Assembly: GCA_028289505.1 (NCBI GenBank)
Contig: JANQPK010000173.1
Coordinates: 1 to 26,929, forward strand
DNA: 26,929 nt
Reading direction: 5' to 3'
Source of the DNA: Cyclobacteriaceae bacterium
Lineage (GTDB): Bacteria > Bacteroidota > Bacteroidia > Cytophagales > Cyclobacteriaceae
Every line of letters begins with the position of its first letter. Position 1 is the first letter of the stretch. The notes beneath the pieces are model-generated. The model saw nothing but the letters and a program-made list of their open reading frames with translations. It had not been told where the DNA came from and made no database searches. The position numbers and the translations under genes are program-made. This document shows, in pieces, positions 8,006 to 15,654 of the stretch.

Positions 8006-8488
8006 ATGAACGTTATACGTAATATTTCCTTGTTTTTGGTTGGTGTTGTTTTCATCTTTTCAAGTTGCAGCAGCGATGATGGAGGCGACGGTCCAATGCA
8101 GACCCCAGAACAAATACAAACAGCCAAATTGAACGGGCGATGGGAACCCGGGACTGTTATTCAGGAAATTGATGGTGAAATAACTGATGATAGGTTTTCT
8201 GACTTCTCCATTACTTTCAGTGCTGATGCAGAAGGAAATAGTAAGAGGTATACCATTACCAACACCGGTGGTGAGGCATTCGAAGCCGGCACTAAAGACT
8301 GGGATTATGTCGGAGGTAATCTAAACCGGATTCAACGACTTGATAATGGATTTGAGTTTGATATTGCCTTGTCCAATAATGATACAGAACTGGTTATCAC
8401 CTTGACGGTCGACGAGTCTGGAAGTCCTCTGGGGCGGGTCTCAAATACTACTGGGGGATATACCTTTAACCTGCTCAAGCAGGAATAA
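8006..8488 (+). CDS. Small lipoprotein, probably surface-exposed, function unknown
   Basis: From the ATG at 8006 this gives 160 residues; an in-frame TTG at 7985 is possible but would spoil the signal peptide. The N-terminus has N-V-I-R, a hydrophobic core and a lipobox ending FSSC with the acylated cysteine at residue 21. The next residues, SSDDGGDG, are rich in Ser and Asp just after the cysteine, like the lipoprotein export signals that send Bacteroidota lipoproteins to the cell surface. The mature part looks like beta strands (a lipocalin-like or small beta-sandwich domain), but I recognise no family. It is followed after three bases by the convergent mutS2 gene. A 107-base gap before it suggests its own promoter, though no clear one is visible. 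Confidence 0.75.
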   Translation: MNVIRNISLFLVGVVFIFSSCSSDDGGDGPMQTPEQIQTAKLNGRWEPGTVIQEIDGEITDDRFSDFSITFSADAEGNSKRYTITNTGGEAFEAGTKDWDYVGGNLNRIQRLDNGFEFDIALSNNDTELVITLTVDESGSPLGRVSNTTGGYTFNLLKQE

Positions 8489-8491
8489 CTA

Positions 8492-10870
8492 TTACTTTAA
8501 GGTTACCAGGGTTACCCCGGCACCTCCACGCTCCACATGCTCATCGCGAATTTCGCTGATACAGGTATCATCGGCTAGCTGCTGTCTGATCACTGATCTA
8601 AGGATTCCATCCCCTTTTCCGTGCAAAATTCTTAAATCTTGCATACCCAGCAATAGGGCTTGGTCGATAAAATCAGCCACTGCTTTTATGGCTTCACTAG
8701 CACGAAAGCCACGTACATCCAGCTGAGTGGAAAAATCAGCTCTTTTCCGATGTATTTGGATATTGCTTTTACTCTCTTTAGGTGCTGGTGAAGATACGGC
8801 TCGACCGATCTTCTGTAATCGGTCTAGTTTTACTTTTGATTTTAAGGCACCCAACATGATCTCTGCTGACTTTCCATAGATATTTACTACCTCTCCCTGT
8901 GTTGAACTGTCCTTAAGCCTCACCAAGTCACCAGGTCGAATTGGTCCTGGTACAATCTCTACGGGGTTTGCCTTTTGGGGTTTTTTAGGCTTATGCTTTT
9001 CCTGGAAATCCTTAAGATCCTTGCGAGCTTTTTGCGTAACCGCTTTATTGGCTTTTTGCTCCTTTATGGTTCTAATAGTAGCTTCGATTTTTTGATTAGC
9101 CTGAGTTAATAACTCCTGTGCCTCCAATTTGGCCTTATGGATAATCTCCTTTTGTCGGTCCTTTAAATCACCCAACTGCTGTTGATATCGGTTACGATGT
9201 TCCTCCAACGTGTGCTTCAATTTTTCATTTTCCCGGTTGAACTCATCGTATTTTAACTTCTCATGCTCCAATTGGCTTACCAGCTTTTCAAAGGATACCT
9301 GATCCTGTCCGATTTTCGATTTTGCTTCGCTGAGTACCTGCTCCGATAAACCAATTTTACTGGCAATTTCTAATGCAAAAGAGCTTCCTGGGCGACCTAA
9401 TTCTAATAAGTACTGTGGAACCAGTTTGTTGAGATCAAACCTCATGGCAGCGTTGATCACAAACGAATGCTGTTCGGCGAACTTCTTAAGATTACCATAA
9501 TGAGTAGTAACTAAGCCTTTGGCTTCCGAGATCAACAGGTGGCTAAGTATTGATTCTGCGATGGCGCCACCGAACTGCGGCTCAGTGCCAGTTCCGAATT
9601 CATCAATCAAGAAAAGGGTCCTTTTACTACAGTTTTCCAATAAATATTTCATATTCCCAAGATGTGAGCTGTAGGTGCTGAGGTCATTCTCGATAGACTG
9701 TTCATCTCCTATATCAATGAATATTTCTCCGAAAACACCCATAGTGGAGGACTCATCAACAGGCACCAACATTCCAGACTGCAACATCAACTGTAATATC
9801 CCTATGGTTTTGATGGCAACTGATTTACCTCCTGCGTTAGGACCTGATATCACCACGATGCGTTGTTCACTATGTAGTTCCACATTTAATGGAACCACCG
9901 GTAATGCTAATTTTCGGTTGGTGATTAGCAATATAGGATGTAGTGCATCCACCAGCTTGAAATTGCCAGAATCGCTTATCTCTGGCATACAAGCTCCTAA
10001 CTGCATCGCCAGTTTAGCTTTAGCCCTAGTGAAATCAAGTTCTGCTAAGTAGTGTTCGATTGCTAATAAATTCTCTTGCTCCGAGGCAACCATGATGGTT
10101 AAACCGGTAAGAATAGAAATGATCTCTCGGTTCTCAGCAAAGTGTAGCTCCCGAATCTCATTATTGTATTCGAAGACCTGTATTGGCTCCAGATAAACGG
10201 TTTTACCGGTGGTGGATTCATCTACTACCAGGCCTTTAATGCGTCTCTTAAATTCGGCCTGTACCGGAACTACCAAACGCCCATCACGGATAGTGAGACC
10301 GCTCTCTTTATCCGTGTAACCTTTCTCCACAGACAGTCTAAGTATTGAATTCAGCTCTTTTCGTGCCCTGGATTCCTTGGATTTAATCTCCTGTCGAATT
10401 TTTTTTAGTGCACTAGTGGCTGTATCCTTCACTGCTCCTTTTCTGTCAAATACACCTTCCAATCTCTCCATCAATTTGGGTCGGTTGACAAGTTCCATGG
10501 ACTTAGCGCTCCAAATTTGATAATCGGTTTGATTTCTTTTGAAATATCGGGTGATGGTTGAGCTTAGTTGCAGGTTCTGCTTGAGTTGAAATAAGCTCTC
10601 GGCAGTCATATAATACCCTTGCACCTGGCATTTCTCTAGTTCTTGGTACAATTCAAAAGCCAGCAGTTCGGGAAAGGCATCTCCGGACTGGATCTGCAGT
10701 TTCATTTCGTCGGTGGTTGCCAGTAATCTTTCAATGACCTGGAAGTCATCAGATACCGACATAACTTGAACCTGCTTGCGTCCTAGTTTACTGCTACAAG
10801 CCTCTTCTAACCAAGTTTTGATCCTATCGAAACCAAGCTTGCGCTCAATGGTTTTGGGATATAATAGCAT
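8492..10870 (-). CDS. mutS2: MutS2-family ATPase/endonuclease with Smr domain
   Basis: The 792-residue protein matches the usual MutS2 length. It has the MutS2 clamp/core region, an ATPase domain with Walker A GPNAGGKS (K349 in the loop) and Walker B LFLIDEFGTGTEP, a long charged coiled coil (about 510-640), a basic KPKKPQK stretch and a C-terminal Smr nuclease domain. The Smr part runs from about 715 to the end with LDVRG at 717-721 and HGKGDG. In other bacteria MutS2 acts on branched DNA to suppress recombination, or on collided ribosomes; the sequence does not decide between these. It lies six bases after the DUF4296 gene, so the two are probably co-transcribed. Confidence 0.95.
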   Translation of the reverse strand: MLLYPKTIERKLGFDRIKTWLEEACSSKLGRKQVQVMSVSDDFQVIERLLATTDEMKLQIQSGDAFPELLAFELYQELEKCQVQGYYMTAESLFQLKQNLQLSSTITRYFKRNQTDYQIWSAKSMELVNRPKLMERLEGVFDRKGAVKDTATSALKKIRQEIKSKESRARKELNSILRLSVEKGYTDKESGLTIRDGRLVVPVQAEFKRRIKGLVVDESTTGKTVYLEPIQVFEYNNEIRELHFAENREIISILTGLTIMVASEQENLLAIEHYLAELDFTRAKAKLAMQLGACMPEISDSGNFKLVDALHPILLITNRKLALPVVPLNVELHSEQRIVVISGPNAGGKSVAIKTIGILQLMLQSGMLVPVDESSTMGVFGEIFIDIGDEQSIENDLSTYSSHLGNMKYLLENCSKRTLFLIDEFGTGTEPQFGGAIAESILSHLLISEAKGLVTTHYGNLKKFAEQHSFVINAAMRFDLNKLVPQYLLELGRPGSSFALEIASKIGLSEQVLSEAKSKIGQDQVSFEKLVSQLEHEKLKYDEFNRENEKLKHTLEEHRNRYQQQLGDLKDRQKEIIHKAKLEAQELLTQANQKIEATIRTIKEQKANKAVTQKARKDLKDFQEKHKPKKPQKANPVEIVPGPIRPGDLVRLKDSSTQGEVVNIYGKSAEIMLGALKSKVKLDRLQKIGRAVSSPAPKESKSNIQIHRKRADFSTQLDVRGFRASEAIKAVADFIDQALLLGMQDLRILHGKGDGILRSVIRQQLADDTCISEIRDEHVERGGAGVTLVTLK

Positions 10871-10876
10871 GTTTGG

Positions 10877-11218
10877 TTATTGACCGCTGTTTAACATCTT
10901 TTCCTTCAAGTTTAAACTGTCAATAACCGCATCATAAATCTCACCTAATTCTTCCACGTTATGCAGATAGTAGTGATAACTCTCTATAAATTGGGCTGAA
11001 TCAATACCATGATCGACATAAAGATCTCTTTCCATTTCGTGGAAGATAACCGCCAAGGAGTCTTTTTCAATTTTAAGGGTTTGAAGGTTACCCTCCGCCA
11101 AATGATTATCAATCAAAAAAGCGGCCATCTGTTCCTTGGTCATCAGATTGGCTGGTTTTTCAACCTTTTCAGAGGAGCAGGCCATTGCTATCAGAAGAGC
11201 TAAAAAATACTTTTTCAC
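10877..11218 (-). CDS. DUF4296-family lipoprotein
   Basis: The 113-residue protein begins with a lipoprotein signal peptide, MKKYFLALLIAMAC, with the lipid-anchored cysteine at position 14. The remainder is helical and carries the features of DUF4296: MTKEQMAAFLIDNHLAEG and a YHYYLHN stretch. This family is found mainly in Bacteroidota and has no established function. The start is a GTG at 11218; an in-frame stop lies just upstream and no ATG is available. The GTG lies inside the palindrome at 11212-11226. It is divergent from the DUF58 gene and six bases ahead of mutS2. Confidence 0.8.
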   Translation of the reverse strand: MKKYFLALLIAMACSSEKVEKPANLMTKEQMAAFLIDNHLAEGNLQTLKIEKDSLAVIFHEMERDLYVDHGIDSAQFIESYHYYLHNVEELGEIYDAVIDSLNLKEKMLNSGQ

Positions 11219-11226
11219 GGTGAAAA
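11212..11226. repeat. Perfect palindrome at a start codon, possible operator
   Basis: TTTTCACGGTGAAAA is a perfect inverted repeat with 7-base arms and a single central base. It covers the GTG start of the DUF4296 gene and lies in the 51-base gap between divergent transcripts. It could be a regulator-binding site or a hairpin in the mRNA leader, or chance in AT-rich DNA. Confidence 0.4.
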
Positions 11227-11242
11227 TTACTTAAATATGTCC

Positions 11243-11250
11243 TAATTTTA
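11243..11250 (+). promoter_or_regulatory. Possible -7 element for the DUF58 operon
   Basis: TAATTTTA matches TAnnTTTG at seven of eight positions and lies 19 bases before the ATG at 11270. I find no good -33 TTTG, so the call rests on position and partial match only. Confidence 0.25.
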
Positions 11251-11269
11251 AACCTTAGATCAATTCTGC

Positions 11270-12151
11270 ATGAGGGAACTGCTTAATAAGTTAAGGCGAT
11301 ACGAGATCGAAATTAGGAAAGCCATTACCTCACAAATGCAAGGAAACTTTCACTCTATCTTCAAAGGATCTGGTATTGAATTCGATGACGTCAGGTCCTA
11401 CCAATATGGGGATGATATTCGCACTATAGATTGGAATGTAACTGCAAAAGGACACGGAACCTTTGTAAAAACCTTCAAAGAGGAGAAAGAACAAACTGTA
11501 TTCTTTATGCTGGATCTGAGCGGAAGCCAAGAAATTGGCATCACTGGTCGACAAAAGATCGATATAGGTAAAGAGATTTGTGGGGTACTTACCTTATCTG
11601 CGGTTAAAGAAGCCAGTTATGTTGGTCTTATTGGTTTCACAGATCAGAAGGAGTTGTATATCAAGCCTGCTAAAGGTTCTAAGCATGCCTACAGTATTAT
11701 TACCCGGCTGTTTAACTTTCAGACCAGCTCTCGTAAAACCAATATCAATAGAGCCCTGTCTTATGCCTTGAATTTGGTTAAAAGACGTAGTGTAATCATT
11801 CTGATATCAGATTTCATAGATAATGATTATTGGAAAAACCTTAAGGCGCTGGCAAAAAGGCATGATTTGGTGATTATTCACTTGTTCGACAATAGGGAGT
11901 CGAATTTACCCAGACTAGGTATTGTTCCACTTCATGACAAAGAATCAGGAAAAACTCACTGGATAAATACCTCATCACCAGCATTCCGACAGAAATTGCT
12001 GAAAACCTTTGATCACAACCAAACAGAACTTAGACAATTCTGTAAAAAGCATCAGGTAAATTATCTCAGCATCAATACTCGAGAAAGCTATGTACCCATG
12101 CTTATTCGATTATTTAAGCTTAGAAACAAAGCCAGAATCAAAAGTGCTTAA
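11270..12151 (+). CDS. DUF58 domain protein of the Bat cluster
   Basis: The 293-residue protein has the DUF58 hallmark around 34-57 (GSGIEFDDVRSYQYGDD then RTIDWN), followed by a VWA-like fold with FFMLDLSGSQEIG near 81-93. It lacks membrane segments, so it is probably cytoplasmic. In Bacteroidota this gene normally stands between a MoxR-type AAA ATPase and the Bat VWA genes, in a system linked to stress tolerance and envelope maintenance; biochemical function is not established. Here no moxR lies upstream: the preceding gene is the divergent DUF4296 gene. The next gene starts 8 bases before its stop. Confidence 0.88.
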   Translation: MRELLNKLRRYEIEIRKAITSQMQGNFHSIFKGSGIEFDDVRSYQYGDDIRTIDWNVTAKGHGTFVKTFKEEKEQTVFFMLDLSGSQEIGITGRQKIDIGKEICGVLTLSAVKEASYVGLIGFTDQKELYIKPAKGSKHAYSIITRLFNFQTSSRKTNINRALSYALNLVKRRSVIILISDFIDNDYWKNLKALAKRHDLVIIHLFDNRESNLPRLGIVPLHDKESGKTHWINTSSPAFRQKLLKTFDHNQTELRQFCKKHQVNYLSINTRESYVPMLIRLFKLRNKARIKSA

Positions 12152-13028
12152 GCAACTACTTTTGATGATCGTTCTGCTATCGACAGCAGCAGCAACGTTT
12201 GCTCAGGAAATAAAACCAAGAGGTTATTTCTCCAAAGACTCCTTGCAAATTGGTGAGCATCTGGATTTTACCGTTATCGTGGAGTATCCCCGAGGCATGG
12301 AATTACTTTTCCCTGATTCCTCATTCGATTATCGTCCCTTTGAGTTCCTTCAAAAAAGCTATTCAAGTACGGTATCTGATAATTTCATCAGCAATGATAG
12401 TGTGGTATATACACTCACCTCTTTCGAATTGGACTCCATTCAGAGTCTATCACTGCCTGTTTTTGTGATCACAGCTGGAGATTCGACGCGGATTGAGAGT
12501 AATAGTGACCAAGTTTATCTGCAACAGGTTATTACCGAAAGTATTGACTCGCTGAGCGTTCAGGAAACTGTCGACTACCAGCAAGTTTCGAAAGCATTTA
12601 ACTACCCCTATTTACTAATAGCATTGGGCGTACTGGTGGTATTGGCTGGATTAGTAGCCATTTTTTTTGGTAAGGAGATTAAGCGCAGGTATAAGTTACA
12701 TTTGATGAGAAAGGGTCATCTCAAATTTCTGGAGAAGTTCAAGCTGCTTCAGGAACAGGGCTTGGAGTCTTCCGACCAGGCAGAAGCACTTCTAGGTTAT
12801 TGGAAGTGGTATCTGGAACGGTTAGAAGGCATGCCTTACACTAAACTAACTACCAGAGAGATCGTAACCTTTGACCATAATGAAGAGCTAAATGAAACCC
12901 TTAAATCGTTGGATTCGAATATATATGGTGAATTCAAAAAAGGCGATATTGGTCATTTGGCTATTCGGCTCAAGGAATTTGGTATCGATAGGTTTGCCAA
13001 AAAGATAGAAGAAGTTAAACATGCTTGA
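12144..13028 (+). CDS. Membrane-anchored BatD-like protein in the Bat cluster
   Basis: I chose the GTG at 12144 (294 residues) because it gives a clean signal peptide, LKQLLLMIVLLSTAAATFA, and an 8-base overlap with the DUF58 stop; an ATG at 12165 would lose the lysine. After the signal comes an extracytoplasmic domain of about 130 residues, probably beta-rich. One membrane segment follows near 154-176 (LLIALGVLVVLAGLVAIFF), then a basic cytoplasmic helical tail of about 115 residues with LHLMRKGHLKFLEKF. This layout resembles BatD or DUF4381-type proteins that accompany VWA proteins. Function is unknown; the partners are probably the DUF58 and VWA proteins either side. Confidence 0.75.
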   Translation: MLKQLLLMIVLLSTAAATFAQEIKPRGYFSKDSLQIGEHLDFTVIVEYPRGMELLFPDSSFDYRPFEFLQKSYSSTVSDNFISNDSVVYTLTSFELDSIQSLSLPVFVITAGDSTRIESNSDQVYLQQVITESIDSLSVQETVDYQQVSKAFNYPYLLIALGVLVVLAGLVAIFFGKEIKRRYKLHLMRKGHLKFLEKFKLLQEQGLESSDQAEALLGYWKWYLERLEGMPYTKLTTREIVTFDHNEELNETLKSLDSNIYGEFKKGDIGHLAIRLKEFGIDRFAKKIEEVKHA

Positions 13029-14073
13029 GGAGTTTCAGGAAGTTAACAATTGGTTCAATTTGGATTGGTTTAGGCCAGAGACGCTTAAGAGCTTTGACTG
13101 GGAATACCCATTATGGCTGTATTTTATCCCCTTGATTCCAGTGCTTTTAATCTTGCGATGGCTGCTTTACTATAAATTTCGACAAAAACTGCCCTCAGCA
13201 TTTCCTGATGAGCACCTAAAGTGGCAATTCAGCAGTCTATTGCGACATTTTCCTCCAATTCTCGGTATTATTTTTCTCAGCCTGTTGCTAACTGCATTGG
13301 CAAGACCTCAGAAGACCAATGAAGAGGTAGAACAGTGGTCGGAGGGTATCGATATCATGCTTACCATAGATATTTCCCAATCCATGCAGTTTGAAGATTT
13401 TCGTCCAAATCGGCTAGAAGCTGCAAAAGAAGTGGCCAGAAGATTTATCCAAGGCAGATTCCAGGACCGGATTGGCTTGGTAATCTTCTCTGGGGATGCC
13501 TATTCCTTAGCCCCACTCACCACCGACTACGACCTGCTATTTACCTATATCGATGAAATTGATTTTGAGAATATCGAGAACAGGGGTACCGCAATAGGAA
13601 GTGCATTGGCAGTTGCCACTAATCGAATGCGAGAATCGGAATCTAAATCCAAAGTATTGATCCTACTTAGTGACGGAGACAACACCGCTGGGAATATTGA
13701 CCCCATTACCGCTGCAGAGTTAGCGAGTGCCTTTGAGATAAAAATGTATACTATAGGGATTGGAAAAGAAGGTCAGGTACCGTGGGGAAAAGACCTTTTT
13801 GGCCGTACTAATTACGTGCAAAGCTCTTTGGATGAAACCACTCTGAGAAAGATTGCCGATATCGGAGAAGGTAAGTTTTACCGTGTCTCCAATGAACAAG
13901 CTTTACAGGAAGTATTCCAAGAAATTGATGAATATGAAAAGGTAGAGATAAAAGAGTCTCGCTTCAGTAATACTTCAGATTTCTACACGATATACTTGAT
14001 CTGGGGCATTGTCTTCTTTTTGTTTTGGTTGCTGACCAAATCCACCTTCATTAGCAATGTTCTAGAGGATTAG
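13021..14073 (+). CDS. batA: VWA-domain membrane protein, BatA-like
   Basis: The 350-residue protein has N-terminal membrane segments near 33-50 and 78-96, a von Willebrand A domain (about 108-300) and a C-terminal membrane segment near 321-340. The metal-ion-dependent adhesion site is intact: DISQS at 117-121, T190 in GTAIGSA and D218 in SDGDN. Such BatA/BatB proteins hold the VWA domain in the periplasm and are thought to act with MoxR ATPases in envelope stress resistance. It overlaps the preceding gene by 8 bases. No batB, batC, batD or batE follows, as yggS comes one base later, so BatA versus BatB is uncertain. Confidence 0.85.
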   Translation: MLEEFQEVNNWFNLDWFRPETLKSFDWEYPLWLYFIPLIPVLLILRWLLYYKFRQKLPSAFPDEHLKWQFSSLLRHFPPILGIIFLSLLLTALARPQKTNEEVEQWSEGIDIMLTIDISQSMQFEDFRPNRLEAAKEVARRFIQGRFQDRIGLVIFSGDAYSLAPLTTDYDLLFTYIDEIDFENIENRGTAIGSALAVATNRMRESESKSKVLILLSDGDNTAGNIDPITAAELASAFEIKMYTIGIGKEGQVPWGKDLFGRTNYVQSSLDETTLRKIADIGEGKFYRVSNEQALQEVFQEIDEYEKVEIKESRFSNTSDFYTIYLIWGIVFFLFWLLTKSTFISNVLED

Positions 14074-14074
14074 T

Positions 14075-14743
14075 ATGTCTGTAGTAAGCAACCTGGAACG
14101 ATTCAATGATCAGCTAAAGGCCACTAACTGCCGACTGGTGGCGGTGAGTAAGACCAAACCCTGCTCTGCCATTATGGAGGCCTATAATACCGGTTTTAGG
14201 CGATTTGGGGAAAATCGAGTACAAGAGCTTCAAGATAAGTATCAGGAGCTACCTAAAGACATTGAATGGCATATGATCGGTCATCTGCAAACCAATAAGG
14301 TAAAGGCTATCGCGCCATTTGTCCACATGATACATGCGGTGGATTCACTTAGATTAGCTGCTGAGATCAATAAGCAAGCTACTAAGCACCAAAGGACCAT
14401 TAAATGTCTGCTACAAATCCATATAGCACGTGAAGCAAGTAAATTTGGCTTTGATAAAGAGGAAATAATACCCATGATAAAGCAAGGCGATTTTGAAAGT
14501 TTTGACCACCTTGACATAGTCGGTCTGATGGGTATGGCTACCTTTAGTCATGATCAGCAAATGGTACGGGATGAATTCAGAACCCTAAAGAATTTGTTTA
14601 CTCAGATCACTACTATGTCTACACCTTCTAACTTCAATTTTAAAGAGCTCTCCATGGGTATGAGTAATGATTATCAGATAGCGATTGAAGAAGGAAGCAC
14701 CATGATTCGCATTGGTAGTGATATCTTTGGGGCGAGAAACTAG
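14075..14743 (+). CDS. yggS: YggS/PLPBP family pyridoxal phosphate homeostasis protein
   Basis: This 222-residue cytoplasmic protein is a single-domain alanine-racemase-like TIM barrel that binds pyridoxal 5'-phosphate and keeps its level balanced, without a known catalytic activity. The cofactor lysine is K26 in AVSKTKP. Other family motifs are FGENRVQE, WHMIGHLQTNK, GLMGMAT, LSMGMSNDY and the C-terminal IRIGSDIFG. The length matches the family (about 220-235). It begins one base after the VWA gene's stop, so it is probably the last gene of that operon, although its function is unrelated. Confidence 0.95.
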   Translation: MSVVSNLERFNDQLKATNCRLVAVSKTKPCSAIMEAYNTGFRRFGENRVQELQDKYQELPKDIEWHMIGHLQTNKVKAIAPFVHMIHAVDSLRLAAEINKQATKHQRTIKCLLQIHIAREASKFGFDKEEIIPMIKQGDFESFDHLDIVGLMGMATFSHDQQMVRDEFRTLKNLFTQITTMSTPSNFNFKELSMGMSNDYQIAIEEGSTMIRIGSDIFGARN

Positions 14744-14763
14744 TTATGAGTTATGAGTTATAG
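14743..14763. repeat. Three-copy heptamer tandem repeat
   Basis: Directly at the yggS stop lie GTTATGA, GTTATGA and GTTATAG in tandem; the third copy differs at the last two positions. It fills about half of the 40-base gap before the DUF423 gene. Its role is unknown; strand slippage is the simplest origin. Confidence 0.7.
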
Positions 14764-14783
14764 TTTGATTTTAATAGGAACCG

Positions 14784-15158
14784 ATGCAGAAAATAATTTT
14801 AATCCTAGGTACGATTTCCGCGGGTCTCACAGTGGCTATTGGAGCGTTTGGAGCTCACGCCTTGAAATCCATGTTGGAAGCCTCTCAACGTACCGAAACA
14901 TTTGGCACCGCCGTCTCTTACCAGTTTTACCATAGCTTGGGACTGCTGATCATTGGCCTGCTGATGTTCAAGACCAGCCACAAGTACCTGCAGTATGCAG
15001 CATGGTCTCACGTTGCCGGTATCCTGATCTTCTCCGGATCTCTATACATCCTGTGCCTCAGCAATAACCCCAAATGGGGTGCTGTTACCCCTTTTGGAGG
15101 TTTACTGTTTATAATAGGTTGGATTTTTTTAGCTCTAGGTTTACTCAGATCACTCTAG
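14784..15158 (+). CDS. DUF423 family small membrane protein
   Basis: The 124-residue protein has four predicted membrane segments and the DUF423 hallmark GAFGAHALK near 21-29, then SYQFYHSLGLLIIGL and a late GGLLFIIGW. The family (E. coli YgdD is a member) is widespread and has no established function. It follows yggS by 40 bases containing a heptamer repeat, so it may be read from the same transcript or alone. Its stop is 11 bases from the stop of the convergent DUF1573 gene, which leaves little room for a terminator. Confidence 0.9.
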   Translation: MQKIILILGTISAGLTVAIGAFGAHALKSMLEASQRTETFGTAVSYQFYHSLGLLIIGLLMFKTSHKYLQYAAWSHVAGILIFSGSLYILCLSNNPKWGAVTPFGGLLFIIGWIFLALGLLRSL

Positions 15159-15169
15159 AACCAACTGGT

Positions 15170-15586
15170 CTAAGCGCCTTCCTTTTTCTTAGGTAGTACG
15201 TTTGACTTAATGCTCACTTTCTCTCTAGGGTTTACCGCATTGGAAACTACGGTGATAATTTTGTTCTGAGCGCCATTTTTGCCCTTGCTGTCGAATCGTA
15301 CGGTAATCTCAGATGATTTTCCAGCAGCAATAGGATCCCTTGGCCAGTCAGTAGCTGTGCAACCACAGGTAACCAAAACGTTTGAAATGATCAGAGGCTG
15401 ACTACCGGTATTTTCAAATTTAAAGGTATGCTCAATCACATCTCCTTGGGTGATATCACCGAAGTCCTTGCTACTTTCACTAAAGGTAATTTCAGCGCCA
15501 TTTGCTGCGGCACTTTCAGATTGGGCATTTACAACCACTACCAGGGCTGCAAGTAATAGGGATAACGTAAAAATTTTTCTTACCAT
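15170..15586 (-). CDS. DUF1573 exported protein
   Basis: The 138-residue protein starts with a Sec signal peptide (MVRKIFTLSLLLAALVVVVNA, probable cut after residue 21 or close by). One DUF1573 domain follows, an immunoglobulin-like fold with SSKDFGDITQGDVIEHTFKF, the typical VTCGCT motif and a final strand. A basic tail, PKKKEG, ends it. Such proteins are abundant in Bacteroidota and are thought to lie in the periplasm or at the surface; no reaction is known. An excellent promoter lies just upstream, so it is probably transcribed independently of the RecD-like gene. Confidence 0.92.
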   Translation of the reverse strand: MVRKIFTLSLLLAALVVVVNAQSESAAANGAEITFSESSKDFGDITQGDVIEHTFKFENTGSQPLIISNVLVTCGCTATDWPRDPIAAGKSSEITVRFDSKGKNGAQNKIITVVSNAVNPREKVSIKSNVLPKKKEGA

Positions 15587-15614
15587 GACTTTTATGTTTT
15601 TTCTGAATCCTTTA

Positions 15615-15646
15615 CAAATTTATGCTTTTCGAACAATCCTCGCAAA
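15615..15646 (-). promoter_or_regulatory. Bacteroidota-type promoter for the DUF1573 gene
   Basis: Read on the minus strand, a -33 TTTG (15643-15646) is followed by 20 bases and then TAAATTTG (15615-15622), an exact match to TTTG-N19-21-TAnnTTTG. Transcription would start near 15608, about 22 bases before the ATG. It is the best promoter I found in the window. Confidence 0.75.
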
Positions 15647-15654
15647 AATCCTGC

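Noticed and set aside
8470..8483. Small hairpin CCTGCTCAAGCAGG at the end of the lipoprotein gene, possible terminator
   Set aside because: The loop would be only two to four bases, it lies within coding sequence, and no T-run follows on either strand.
14753..14935. Short plus-strand frame of 60 codons over the start of the DUF423 gene
   Set aside because: It overlaps the DUF423 gene in another frame and includes the heptamer repeat; no protein-like features.
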